Source: CAYQUO01 sp964420835 (GTDB lineage Bacteria > Chloroflexota > Anaerolineae > Anaerolineales > Anaerolineaceae). From it: a stretch of DNA of 64,000 nucleotides. The notes under the pieces are model-generated. The model saw nothing but the letters and a program-made list of their open reading frames with translations, was not told the origin of the DNA and searched no databases. The stretch covers positions 1-64,000 of the forward strand of contig CAYQUO010000009.1 in the NCBI GenBank assembly GCA_964420835.1, in the 5' to 3' direction. The translations under genes and the position numbers were made by a program. Below are positions 24,373-34,500 of this stretch, piece after piece. Position 1 is the first letter of the stretch. The number at the start of each line of letters is the position of its first letter.

Positions 24373-25570
24373 GGGCGTTCCGGGTTCCACGGGGTTGATT
24401 GCGCGGGGAGCGCTTCCGAGGGCGGGGTATTTCCTTCTTCCACCAACCCAGATCGGGCGGAGGCAGTTGGGGGGCAGGCTGATCCTCCGTAAATGGCTCC
24501 TCGTCGGTCAGCCGTGCGTTGATGTAGCGCAAGAGGATGCGCAGGGAGGCGATGGTGGGCGCTGCCAGCACCACGCCAAGGACACCTGCTACAGCCGCGC
24601 CGGCGACGATCCCGAGGATGACTACCATGGGTGGCAGGTTGACACTGCGCCCAATGATGCGCGGAATTAGGTAGTTCAAGTCGAACTGGGTGAAGATGAT
24701 GTGACAGGCCAGAACGACCAGCAGGAACGCCCAGGGAGGGATGGGCAACCAGGTGGAGCCGAGAAATATGGCCAGGGAACCGGCTGTCACGAGCCAGATG
24801 CCATGGCCAACCGAAGGCAGGAATTCCATGAGGCCGGCGAATATCCCCATAAGGAGGGGCATGGGCAAGCCGATGATGAGAGCCTCGATGGTTATGATGC
24901 CGGCCACGACGAAGGAGAGCAGGATCTGTCCACGAAAAAAGGAGGACCAGACAGTGTTGAGATCGTTCCGCAGGCGGATGAAATCAGGTTGAAATTCAAC
25001 TGAAACCAGGTGCACGAGCCAGGCATTGATGGCATCACTGTCTTTAATCAGGTAAATGGAAATGATGACGATGAAAATGATCCAGACCAGGGAGGAAAGG
25101 ATGGATTTGATTACATCGAGGGTTGTGTTGAAGGCGGGCTGAAGCAGGCTGCGCAGGGTTTGACCAAACTGGCCGGTGATGCTGCCCAGGTCGATGACCT
25201 CGCCGGCGACCTGGACCTGCCTCCCCGAAAGCTGGCGCAATTGCATTAGGAACAGTTCCAGGTCCTGCGACAGGATACGGACCTGGTCCACCAGTAAAGG
25301 AATAAAAATCCAGATCACGGCTGCGAAAAGAAGGAATAACAGGAGGTAGAGTATCAAAATTGCCGTAACCCGGGAAAGGCGAAGACGCCGTTGCATGATG
25401 CCAACCAGGGGGGAAAGGATGAAGGCGATGATGATGGCCAGAATGAGTGGAGGGATGGCCACACTGAACTTGTAGAGCAGGTAGATCGCAGACCCAAGGA
25501 TGAGGATGGTGATGATGAGCTTGGTTTGTCGCGACCATTTGTGATGATGACGAGAGGAGGGAGTGGTCAT
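24359..25570 (-). CDS. AI-2E/UPF0118-family membrane transporter
   Basis: A 403-residue membrane protein with paired N-terminal hydrophobic segments, a soluble middle part (residues about 90-160) and a C-terminal cluster including the family-typical GLMEFLPSVGHGIW and YLIPRIIGRSVNLPPMVVILG. The C-terminus ends in a proline-rich basic tail. Members export small molecules or act as cation antiporters. The substrate here is unknown. A TACAAT box ends 6 nt before its ATG. It is translationally coupled to the YbeD-like gene. Confidence 0.88.
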   Translation of the reverse strand: MTTPSSRHHHKWSRQTKLIITILILGSAIYLLYKFSVAIPPLILAIIIAFILSPLVGIMQRRLRLSRVTAILILYLLLFLLFAAVIWIFIPLLVDQVRILSQDLELFLMQLRQLSGRQVQVAGEVIDLGSITGQFGQTLRSLLQPAFNTTLDVIKSILSSLVWIIFIVIISIYLIKDSDAINAWLVHLVSVEFQPDFIRLRNDLNTVWSSFFRGQILLSFVVAGIITIEALIIGLPMPLLMGIFAGLMEFLPSVGHGIWLVTAGSLAIFLGSTWLPIPPWAFLLVVLACHIIFTQFDLNYLIPRIIGRSVNLPPMVVILGIVAGAAVAGVLGVVLAAPTIASLRILLRYINARLTDEEPFTEDQPAPQLPPPDLGWWKKEIPRPRKRSPRNQPRGTRNAHGRD

Positions 25571-25576
25571 GAGGAA

Positions 25577-25582
25577 ATTGTA
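25577..25582 (-). promoter_or_regulatory. -10 box giving a leaderless mRNA
   Basis: Minus-strand TACAAT lies 6 nt before the ATG at 25570, with no ribosome site between them. Confidence 0.5.
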
Positions 25583-25672
25583 CCGGATTATTGGACAAAC
25601 GACAGGTATTCTGCGAGGTTTGTTGTTTTTTGTCCAGACCTCAGGCGGAAAATGAATCCTGGAAATGGGGTA

Positions 25673-25700
25673 TTGACAATGGGAAAAGTCGTAATATAAT
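25673..25700 (+). promoter_or_regulatory. Perfect consensus promoter of a lipoprotein gene
   Basis: TTGACA and TATAAT, both exact consensus, separated by 16 bp. The transcript would start near 25707 and carry an AT-rich leader of about 110 nt. Confidence 0.85.
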
Positions 25701-25815
25701 GATTAATAAGATAAATAATATCTGATAAGTGCTATTAGGGTTGTTGAGATCATACGTTTTGCAGGGTTATGGCAACAGCCAACATCCATTATTGTTATGA
25801 AGAGGAGTTAATCAG

Positions 25816-26907
25816 ATGAAGACAAAATTGGCAATTCGGAACATCCTGGTTAGTGGTGTCATCCTTGCCCTGGCGGCCGGGTGTGCATCTACCCCCAACA
25901 TCATCCCGGTAACCGGTTCTGAAAAAATCCCGGCGGCCGAGCAAAACACGCCAGTTGTTGAGAACGTGGAGCAGGGACAGGCAGCGAGCGATGAAAACAC
26001 TGCTGAGGCAGATACCAGCCAGCAAGTGGAACCCTCGCCCATGCCCGCTGCCGTGGAGCACATCCATGTTCCATCCACTGCGGAAGGAAAGCCGCAGGTC
26101 ATCCATGACCAGATATCCCAAGCCACGGCAGCCCAAAAACAAGCCAATGGCGGCGATGAATTCCCCCGGAACCGTTTTGAGCGGCCATTTGACCAGGAAA
26201 TGGGTTACCTGCCCTACCTGGACATCGTGGAAGCCGACCTGGTGCGGAATGAGGACTTCTTTTACTTCACGATCCAGACCGTTGAAAGCGTCAGCCAGTC
26301 ACCGGAACCACCCATGACCGGCATCGAACTGGACCTAAACCTGGACGGGCGGGGAGATTACCTGCTTCTCGCACGAGGGCCCTATACTCCAGAGTGGGGG
26401 CAGGACGGGGTTGAGGTGTGGCAGGATACGGATGATTCTGTGGGCAGTGTCACTCCCGTGTTGAATGACAACCCGACTGGCAGCGGGAACGGCTACGACA
26501 CGAAGATCTTTGAGGCCGGGCTTGGGGATGACCCGGATGTTGCCTGGGTGCGACTTAACCCGGACGACAACACGAAGATCGAGTTTGCGCTTCTTTCAAC
26601 CGCCCTGTTCCCCAAGGGACAGATCTTTTTGTGGGGCGCATTTACTGATGGGTTGATCAAAGACCCGGGAGCATTTGACTACAACGACCGGTTCTCCCGG
26701 GAAGAGGCTGGATCAGCCTGGAAGGCGGACAAGGATTACCCGGTTAAATCGCTGTACGCCGTGGATTCAACCTGCCGGGCTCCATCGGGTTATGAATCCA
26801 GAGGTGGCGAGCCGGGTGTTTGTTACATTGCCCCCCCTCCAGTAGAGGAAAAGGGCGCCCCGCCAGCTCCCTCGGCTCCATCGACAAAACCCCCGATCCT
26901 TACTTGA
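25816..26907 (+). CDS. Secreted lipoprotein of unknown function
   Basis: A 363-residue protein with a signal peptide ending in the lipobox LAAGC (Cys about residue 24). A low-complexity Glu/Pro/Ala linker follows, then a globular domain from about residue 115. That domain contains LDLNLDGRGDYLLLARGP, similar to calcium-binding FG-GAP/EF-like loops (DxNxDGxGD), and an acidic stretch WQDTDDSVGSV. Two Cys near the C-terminus may form a disulfide. The C-terminal tail is proline-rich. An AAGAGGAG site precedes the ATG. A perfect promoter suggests high expression. No family is recognised. Confidence 0.75.
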   Translation: MKTKLAIRNILVSGVILALAAGCASTPNIIPVTGSEKIPAAEQNTPVVENVEQGQAASDENTAEADTSQQVEPSPMPAAVEHIHVPSTAEGKPQVIHDQISQATAAQKQANGGDEFPRNRFERPFDQEMGYLPYLDIVEADLVRNEDFFYFTIQTVESVSQSPEPPMTGIELDLNLDGRGDYLLLARGPYTPEWGQDGVEVWQDTDDSVGSVTPVLNDNPTGSGNGYDTKIFEAGLGDDPDVAWVRLNPDDNTKIEFALLSTALFPKGQIFLWGAFTDGLIKDPGAFDYNDRFSREEAGSAWKADKDYPVKSLYAVDSTCRAPSGYESRGGEPGVCYIAPPPVEEKGAPPAPSAPSTKPPILT

Positions 26908-26954
26908 AATACCAGTGGCATTGCCTAACTCCACTGTTACCCAAGTGGTTATCC

Positions 26955-26989
26955 ATTGACCCCCGAATCAACGGGGGTCAATTATTTGT
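26955..26989 (+). terminator. Intrinsic terminator after the lipoprotein gene
   Basis: A perfect 11-bp stem (26955-26965 with 26972-26982), 6-nt loop, followed by TATTTG. The T-run is short. Confidence 0.65.
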
Positions 26990-27062
26990 GTGAACTTTCG
27001 GCTGTGATACACTAATGGCGCATGGATGCTCTCAACCTTTTCATTATTCGTGAGGTGGCGAT

Positions 27063-27887
27063 GTGGCAGGGCAGTTGATCCTCGGGGTGATCCTGGCAGC
27101 GCTGGTCTCCCATACTGCCAGACTGGCAAGGTCCCTTTCGCGTTCCGGGGCCCTGGCTGCATTCATGCTTGGATCGGTCGTTTTTGGGCTGGGGGGATTA
27201 CGCTGGGCTGTCCTGCTGCTTTGTTTTTTCATTACCTCGAGCGGCCTTTCCAGCCTTTTTAGAAGACGCAAGTCAGGCCTGGAGGAAAAATACGCCAAGG
27301 GGGCACAACGCGATGCCCGGCAAGTTTTTGCCAACGGCGGTATTTCGGGTCTGTTCGTGCTGGCACACCTGGCCTGGCCACAATCCTGGTGGCCCTGGCT
27401 GGCCTTTGCCGGCAGCCTGGCGGCGGCAAATGCCGATACCTGGGCGACCGAGATCGGCGTACTGGCAGGAAGAAAGCCCCGGTTGATCACGACAATGAAA
27501 CCAGTTGAGATGGGCACATCCGGGGGCATCTCGCTGGCAGGCACACTGGCCGCGCTTGCCGGAGCCGTGTTCATTGCCGTTCCGGCTGCCCTGCTTCTGC
27601 CGGGCGGCCCGGTGACGTGGCAGGCAGGCAGCAGGTTGTTTTTGACCATATTGCTATCCCTGGGGGGATTAGCGGGCAGCCTTGTGGATTCCCTGCTGGG
27701 GGCAACCTGGCAGGGAATTTACTTCTGCCCGGCCTGCGGAAAGGAAACCGAAAAACACCCCTTGCATGGATGCGGATCGACAACCAGGTTGCTGAGGGGA
27801 AAGACCTGGGTGGACAACGACCTGGTGAACCTGGCCTGTACATTCACCGGCGGGGTGATCGGGGTGATGATCGGCTTTCTTCATTGA
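27063..27887 (+). CDS. DUF92 family membrane protein
   Basis: A 274-residue integral membrane protein that starts at GTG after a GAGGTGG site. Hydrophobic segments occur throughout. The region AAANADTWATEIGVLAGRKPRLITTMKPVEMGTSGGIS is the DUF92 hallmark, and a later SLVDSLLGATWQ segment also fits. Some relatives (VTE6-type) act as phytyl-phosphate kinases, with the conserved Asp/Thr/Ser patches being cytidylyltransferase-like. Whether that applies here is unknown. The MFS gene starts 21 bp later. Confidence 0.82.
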   Translation: MAGQLILGVILAALVSHTARLARSLSRSGALAAFMLGSVVFGLGGLRWAVLLLCFFITSSGLSSLFRRRKSGLEEKYAKGAQRDARQVFANGGISGLFVLAHLAWPQSWWPWLAFAGSLAAANADTWATEIGVLAGRKPRLITTMKPVEMGTSGGISLAGTLAALAGAVFIAVPAALLLPGGPVTWQAGSRLFLTILLSLGGLAGSLVDSLLGATWQGIYFCPACGKETEKHPLHGCGSTTRLLRGKTWVDNDLVNLACTFTGGVIGVMIGFLH

Positions 27888-27907
27888 AACCAAATTCAAA
27901 TACGAAA

Positions 27908-29134
27908 ATGAGCGCCTTCAGGGTATTCATCCTTAATGGAGCACTTACCTCCTGTTTGTACTGGATGGTCTTCATGGCTGCTGACCTGTACCGCTACACG
28001 GTGGCCGGATTGGATGCGTTGCAGCTGGTGTTGGTTGGAACCACGCTGGAAGCGGCCACCTTTCTGTTCGAATCACCCACCGGCATGGTCGCAGACCTTT
28101 ACGGGAGACGCTTGTCGGTTGTCATTGGCACAGGATTGGTAGGGGCCGGTTTCATCCTGGAGGGCAGCATTCCGTCTTTTTTGCCCATCCTTCTTGCCCA
28201 AGTGATCTGGGGGGTCGGATACACTTTCACAACAGGGGCGCTGCAAGCCTGGTTGACAGATGAGATCGGGGAGGAGGCAGCAGGAGCAGCTTTCCTGCGG
28301 GAAGCCCAGTTTGGACAGCTGGGTTCCCTTTGCGGTATCGCTTTGGGGGCTGGATTGGGATCCATCCAACTGCAGATCCCCATGATCCTCGGAGGGGCAT
28401 TATTCCTTTTTTGGACGGTTTGCCTGTTAATGATCATGCCAGAAGATGGATTTCAAAGGGTTCCCCGGCACGGTAAAAACCTGGCTGGTGGCATGATCCA
28501 GGTCTTTCGTGCAGGGATAACCCAGGTCCGCCAGCGGGTATCTTTACGCTGGCTAGTGCTTTTGGGATTCTTCTTTGGATTGTACTCCGAAGGATATGAC
28601 CGGCTGTGGCAGGCATTCATGCGTGACAGCTTCAATTTCCCCCTTTTCCATCCAGTAGTCTGGTTCGGCGTGGTGACCGGCCTTGGAATGCTTTTCGGTG
28701 CAGCGGCAAACCGCCTTATTGAAGTGCATGTTGATACTTCAAGGCTGCCTTTGGTTGCCCGGACGTTGGCCTGTGTTACGGCGGGTATGCTGATCAGCCT
28801 GTTCGTCTTTGCCGGATCAGGCAGCCTCGTCATGGCAGTGATGGCGAACCTGATCTTTCGTATTCTGCGCAGTACGGTGCAACCTTTGTTCACCACGTGG
28901 ATGAACCGTGGCTTGGATCCAAGTGTCAGGGCGACGGTACTCTCCATGAGCAGCCAGGTCGATGCACTGGGACAAATGACAAGCGGTCCATTGGTCGGAT
29001 GGCTTGCCCGGCGCACTTCGTTGCGGGTGGGAATGTATTCGGCTGTCCTGCTGCTCTCACCAGCATTGGGTGTCCTTGGGAAGATGATGAAAATGTTTCA
29101 GGCAAAAGGGGAAGGAGCAAGAACAGACAATTAA
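27908..29134 (+). CDS. Major facilitator superfamily transporter
   Basis: A 408-residue protein with about 12 hydrophobic segments and the MFS loop 2-3 motif in GMVADLYGRRLSVVIG. The open frame runs further upstream to 27617, but that part overlaps DUF92 in another frame. The ATG at 27908 starts right before the first helix. The gene overlaps the convergent gene's stop by 4 bp. The substrate is unknown. It looks like a drug/multidrug-type 12-helix exporter. Confidence 0.85.
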   Translation: MSAFRVFILNGALTSCLYWMVFMAADLYRYTVAGLDALQLVLVGTTLEAATFLFESPTGMVADLYGRRLSVVIGTGLVGAGFILEGSIPSFLPILLAQVIWGVGYTFTTGALQAWLTDEIGEEAAGAAFLREAQFGQLGSLCGIALGAGLGSIQLQIPMILGGALFLFWTVCLLMIMPEDGFQRVPRHGKNLAGGMIQVFRAGITQVRQRVSLRWLVLLGFFFGLYSEGYDRLWQAFMRDSFNFPLFHPVVWFGVVTGLGMLFGAAANRLIEVHVDTSRLPLVARTLACVTAGMLISLFVFAGSGSLVMAVMANLIFRILRSTVQPLFTTWMNRGLDPSVRATVLSMSSQVDALGQMTSGPLVGWLARRTSLRVGMYSAVLLLSPALGVLGKMMKMFQAKGEGARTDN

Positions 29135-30612
29135 TTCACCTTCCAAACATGCACGACCGGTTTGGCGTCATCCGCGAAATACTCCAGAAGGTAAAGCAAT
29201 CCATTCCCCCGGTCGAAGCTGAGGTCGCCGACCTTGTAGCGCCGCTGAACACCGCTGCCAATAAGATCCGTTTCGATGCCGGCTGGATTCAGGAACAGGT
29301 TTTCTTCTATATCCAGCCAGGCATATGGCTGGGGCTCCCAGGGTTGCAGCTGCCCGGTTGCCACCCGGGCGATTTGTGCGGTGTCATAAAGAATAAACCG
29401 TGCAACTGAGGCACTGCCCCACCAACCACGCTCAGAGGTGTGCCCCGGGCATTCATGCAGGTCTGAATCCGGGCAGTAACCACCATCGGCGGTGCGGCAA
29501 ATGGGAAACTGGCCAACAAAATCCTGGTCGATGCATGGGAGCCCGGGGCCTGCAGGGTTGATAAACCCATACCAGCTTTTTTGGCCGATGCTCTTATTGC
29601 CGGCAAATAGAAGGGCTTCCCTGCCATTGGAGGTGGTAAGCCAGGCTGCGCCTTCCCACTCGTCGTTATGCTGATATCCATCCATGGCACGGGTGATTTC
29701 ATCCATCTCCCGTGAACTTTCATACAAAAGGAGAGGAACAGCATCCAGGCGGGCATTATTTTTCGCCGGGCGACCCCCCTCATCCCAGGGACGGTAGGCA
29801 AAAAGGGAAGGCCCCATCCCCGACCAGCCGCCGTCCTTAAAACGACCGGTGCCGAGGGGATATCCATCAACAAATTTTTCCGCCCAGCCACCGGGTATCT
29901 CCAGCATGTATCCATTAACGCTGTACGGAGACTGACCATCAATAAACCAGACCCCCTGCATTTCCGGTTTCGACAGGTCCGGGTTGAACCAGGCATGGGA
30001 GGCAACGTTGGTGTTCTCATCCTCCTGGAAGTGAGCCCCCCAAGCCAGGTGAATCTTCGGTCCCATATCGTCCCGGTTCAAGTATTGCATGCCTGCCCGG
30101 GGTATTTCCTCGAGGGTGGTGAAAAAACCTTCCGCCACATTGCCAAACTCCTGCAGGAATTCTGCGGTGTTCAGCGCATTAATGTCCTTGGTGGCCACAG
30201 GCCGGGGAATGCTGACTTCGGCGACCTGGTTGCCATTGGGCAGTTCACCATAGGGCATCCGGGAATGGCCCATGATAAAGAGGGAACCGGGGGTTCCATC
30301 CTCCGGACCCATGGGGTCGCCGTCCGGATTATAGGTCATTGCCTCACCGCCATAGGCAAACGTGAAAGGGCGCTCTCCGGCGTCAGGGAGGCGGATGGCA
30401 CCCAGGTAGGCAAAATTATCCGGCTGAATGCTGTTGGTGGATGGAGGCGGGGGTGCAACAGGGAGAGTGGACTGTTGAGGGTTTTCCGGGTGTGGAAGAT
30501 TGCTCTCAAAACCCGGTGCTGTCATTTCTGTTTCCCTAGTAACACCAGGAATTGTACAAGAGAGCGACATAAAAATCATCATCAACAGAACTGGGAGTAA
30601 TTTCGTTCTCAT
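29131..30612 (-). CDS. Large secreted lipoprotein of unknown function
   Basis: A 493-residue exported protein. The N-terminus is a short signal peptide ending in MSLSC, a likely lipobox (Cys19). The mature region starts with a threonine/proline-rich linker and then NFAYLGAIRLPDAGERPFTFAYGGEAMTYN, which looks like repeated beta-strand (propeller-like) sequence with WGAHF, YEYF and several GxxxWY patches. Six or more Cys, mostly in GLPCIDQ, FPICRT, GYCPDS and HECPG, could form disulfides. A GGAGG site precedes the ATG. No family is recognised. Confidence 0.7.
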   Translation of the reverse strand: MRTKLLPVLLMMIFMSLSCTIPGVTRETEMTAPGFESNLPHPENPQQSTLPVAPPPPSTNSIQPDNFAYLGAIRLPDAGERPFTFAYGGEAMTYNPDGDPMGPEDGTPGSLFIMGHSRMPYGELPNGNQVAEVSIPRPVATKDINALNTAEFLQEFGNVAEGFFTTLEEIPRAGMQYLNRDDMGPKIHLAWGAHFQEDENTNVASHAWFNPDLSKPEMQGVWFIDGQSPYSVNGYMLEIPGGWAEKFVDGYPLGTGRFKDGGWSGMGPSLFAYRPWDEGGRPAKNNARLDAVPLLLYESSREMDEITRAMDGYQHNDEWEGAAWLTTSNGREALLFAGNKSIGQKSWYGFINPAGPGLPCIDQDFVGQFPICRTADGGYCPDSDLHECPGHTSERGWWGSASVARFILYDTAQIARVATGQLQPWEPQPYAWLDIEENLFLNPAGIETDLIGSGVQRRYKVGDLSFDRGNGLLYLLEYFADDAKPVVHVWKVN

Positions 30613-30717
30613 TTTTCCTCCAGAGGACCGGGAAACTGGTTGCGCTTATGGTTAGCATGTAGAGTGGATTTGCCGCCCGGTTGAATCAGGCGAGACCATA
30701 CATACGAGGGGAAAACC

Positions 30718-31434
30718 CTATTCCGCCCCGCAGAGGGGAATTTCCCCTGGATTGGTGCCCGCATTGAGCGGCAGACCAAAATACGGACTGGGATCCAGTG
30801 TGTTGGCGATCTCCAGTTCATTTTTAAACCTGCCACCCCCATCGTCCAGGACGATGGAGAAATGCAGGTGAACGCCCACCGGCTGATCCGGATCGCCGGA
30901 ATAGTTGCCCTGATAACCCAGGAATGTTCCGGCGGTTACAGGCATTTCGCTGGTTCCGGCTGGGAAGTCGGAAGCAATGTAGGAGGATCCGGTCACATCC
31001 GCCATGTGTGTATAGTACGTCCAAACCTGCCTGGCAGGTTGCAATGGATCGCTGGGGATGCGGATGATGAGGCTGGATTTCCATGCGGGCAGCCGGGTGA
31101 GGTAGCCATCAGCCACGGCATACACCGGTGTGACGCCGGGTTGTGTGCCGGCAAAAATGTCAATACCCTGGTGCCGGTGACCAAACCGGAATGAATCCCC
31201 CCAGAGGAAGCCCACCAGGCCGTCGGTGGGGAAGAGGAAGGGGGCATTCGGACAGCGTTGAAGAGCGGCCATCTTCCATTCAGGGTGAAGGCCGGGGTTG
31301 CGAATCCATTGGATGGTTTGAAGGGAGCGAACACTGTTTCCCGGACGCCGCAAGAGGTGGTAGCCGCCAACGATTGCCAGGATGGCCATGGTTGACAACA
31401 GAAATTTCAGCCAGCGCCTGGAGGATCTTTTCAT
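30718..31434 (-). CDS. M23-family peptidase, membrane-anchored
   Basis: A zinc endopeptidase of the LytM/M23 type that probably trims peptidoglycan or acts as a secreted lytic regulator. One hydrophobic segment near the N-terminus anchors it. Zinc-ligand motifs are visible: GHRHQGIDIF (HxxxD) and GVHLHFSI (HxH). The inserted loop between them is longer than in minimal M23 domains. Two starts are possible, ATG 31434 and GTG 31455. Neither has a strong ribosome site. Confidence 0.85.
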   Translation of the reverse strand: MKRSSRRWLKFLLSTMAILAIVGGYHLLRRPGNSVRSLQTIQWIRNPGLHPEWKMAALQRCPNAPFLFPTDGLVGFLWGDSFRFGHRHQGIDIFAGTQPGVTPVYAVADGYLTRLPAWKSSLIIRIPSDPLQPARQVWTYYTHMADVTGSSYIASDFPAGTSEMPVTAGTFLGYQGNYSGDPDQPVGVHLHFSIVLDDGGGRFKNELEIANTLDPSPYFGLPLNAGTNPGEIPLCGAE

Positions 31435-31555
31435 CAATACAGGATGTTTGTACACAATCGAAATCGCCTTTACAGGTCACGAAGAGCAGGGGGCATATCC
31501 AAAGAAACCAGCCGGGAGAGCACCAACCCGAGCGCGAGATGCTGGAGCGTGATTT

Positions 31556-34500
31556 CTACTGGATTAAGAGGGTTTCAACGCGAACATTTTCCTCCCCAAA
31601 GAGTTCCACAAGGCGCTTGTGAACCTCGGGGTTATAACCGGTTGTTTCATTGGGGAACTCGATTACAAACCATTCCTGATTTTCACAGGTCACGAAAGAG
31701 AAGTGGTCCCGGCCCGGGCAGCTGCGCAGGAGGCCGTGGGCATGCCGCAGGCGCCGAATATCCCTTTCCCTGTTCCCGGAGGGTTGAATGGTGATTGAGA
31801 TCATACGGGGCGCTTCTTCGTCCTTACGGGTGGAAATTGGGCGGCCGATGCTGGCAGGTGGAACGAGATAACTGAGCGGCGGTAAAGAAGCAGGTTTATC
31901 GGATTGGTAAGATTGCGCCTGCCCGGTTTCTTTCAGGATGGGAGGGAAAACCTTGTTGTTTGACAACGGAAGGGTTGCTTCCGGCAGAGGGGTGGGGTCG
32001 GGGGCAGATGGTGGAGCGGGCGAGGCCGCCTGGGGTTCCCAAAACCCTTCGGGTTCTTCTGTGCAGGGTTCAAAATCCGGGGCATAACCGTGCGGATCGT
32101 GGAGGGTCGTGTTGGGCTCCTGGCCAGTGCCGGCGGGCTGGGGTGTTGGTGTCTCCGGACAGGGTTCCGAAGCACCCGGTTGAACGGGCTGCAAACTTTC
32201 CAGCGAAACAGAATCCACCAGTATCTTGGGATCGCCGTTCTCATTGTCCACTGAACCGCTTACGACCAATACAACATCCGGTGAAAACAGCGTGGAAACC
32301 TTTTCCCAGGTGCGGGGAAAAATGACCAGTTCAAGGTTACCCTGAATATCCTCCAGGGTGGCAAAGCCCATCATGCTGCCATTGCGGGTTTGGTGCGGCC
32401 TGAACCGAACGACCATTCCCGCGACAACCACCTTCTCCTTTTTATTAGCCTCAGCCAGTTGACCTGAATAGTGTGTTACCCTATCGCGGAGTTGGGGGAG
32501 ATAGGGGCTGATGGGGTGATCGCTGATGTAAAGGCCGATGATCTCACGTTCCCATTCCAACTGCTGGCGGTTGTCTGCCTGATGGACCTGGGGCAGGTCG
32601 ATGGCATCCTGAATGCCGGCTGAACCATCAAAAAAGGTCATTTGCCCGGAAAGGGCAGCCCGGTGGTGGGAGGCGCTAATGGAAAGAATGGAATCGAGTG
32701 CCTGAAGAATGGCAAAGCGGGAGCCAAAGGCATCCAGGGCGCCCACTTTAACCAAAAATTCCAGAGAGCGCCGGCCAACCTGGCGAAGGTCCACCCGGGA
32801 AGCAAAGTCATTCAGGCTTTTGAATGGCCTGTCTCCCCGAGCCTGGAGGATGAGATCAACCGGGTTGCGCCCAACATTTTTAACCGCCCCGAGGCCGAAA
32901 CGAATGGCACACCTTCTTCCCGGGCGTTCTTCGATATTAAAGTTCCAGCCACTGGTATTTACGTCGGGAGGCAGAACCTCGATCCCAAGGCTTCGGCACT
33001 CCGATACATAATAGGCGATCTTGGCGGTATCGTTCTTGGTGACCGAAAGGAGGGCGGTCATGTACTCCACCGTAAAGTGGGTTTTTAAATAGGCTGTTTG
33101 AACGGCAATGATGCCGTAATCGGCGGCGTGGCTTTTATTAAAGCCGTAACGGGCAAAGTTCTCCCAGTCCTCGAAAATGAGCGTGGCAGTTTCGCGGTTG
33201 ACTTGTTTGCCGCAACAGCCTTCTATGAACTTTTGGCGGTGTTTAAGCAATGAATCCGCTTTCTTTTTGGCAATGGCCTTCCGCAGGTCGTCAGCCTCAC
33301 TTGCGGTGTAGTCGGCCATTTCCATTGCGGCGAACATGATCTGTTCCTGATAGATGGGGATGCCAAAGGTCTCACGGAAAATTGGTTCCAGGCTGGGGTG
33401 GCGATATGTGATTGCCTCCTCACCGTGCATGCGGCGGATATACGAGGGGATGAAATCGATGGGGCCGGGACGGAAGAGGGCAACCATGGCGATGATATGT
33501 TCGAGCCGGGTTGGCTTCATTTGGATAATATTGCGGGTCATCCCGTTGCCTTCCAGTTGGAACACCCCGGCAGTGTGCCCCCGGCCGAGAAACTTGTATG
33601 TTTCCGGGTCATCAAGCGGTATGTTCTGCAGATCGAACCTGGTTCCATGCCGTTTTTCAATCAGTTCACAGGCAAGGGACATGATGGTGAGGGTGGCGAG
33701 GCCGAGAAAGTCGACCTTGAGCAGGCCAAGCGAATCGACCACCGACATTTCGAACTGGGAGACCGAGGGTATGGGATTCTCCTCGGAGCCGCTGGTGGGC
33801 CGATGAAGCGGGGCATATTCGATGATGGGCTTGTCGGCGATGATGACACCGGCAGCATGGGTGCCGGCGTTACGGACAACGCCCTCCAGGTTGGTGGCTG
33901 TGTCAATCAGTTGGCGCAGGTAGTCTTCGCTCTCATAGGCAGCCTTAAATTCGGGCACGGTTTCAAGGGTATCCTGTAGCGTCACCGGTTTCCCGGGGAT
34001 GTTGGGGATCATTTTGGAAATTCTGTCCACTTCGCTGAGGGGGATGTCCAGTACCCTGCCCACATCGCGGATGGCCGCGCGGGCGCCGAGGGTGCCAAAA
34101 GTGATGATCTGGGATACCTTGTCGTGTCCGTACTTGTTTGCACAGTATTCGAGGACCTCTGCCCGGCGGTCATCTTGAAAGTCGAGATCGATATCCGGCA
34201 TGGAAACACGATCGGGATTTAAGAAACGCTCAAAGAGAAGCCCGTGCTCCAGCGGTTCGACAATGGTGATCTTCAATGTATAGGCTGCCAGGGAGCCGGC
34301 GGCAGAGCCCCTGGCGTTGTACCAGATGCCCTTCTCCCGGGCAAATCGGCACAGGTCCCAAACGATGAGAAAATACGCGTCAAACCCCATTTGGTGGATG
34401 ATCTTTAACTCGTAATCGAGCCGCTGTTGGACTGCGGGGTCGGCGACGCGGTGCCCATAGCGCTCTTGAAGGCCCGCATCACAAAGATGACGAAGGTATC

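Noticed and set aside
27617..27907. Upstream extension of the MFS frame
   Set aside because: It overlaps DUF92 in another frame and adds no membrane segment.
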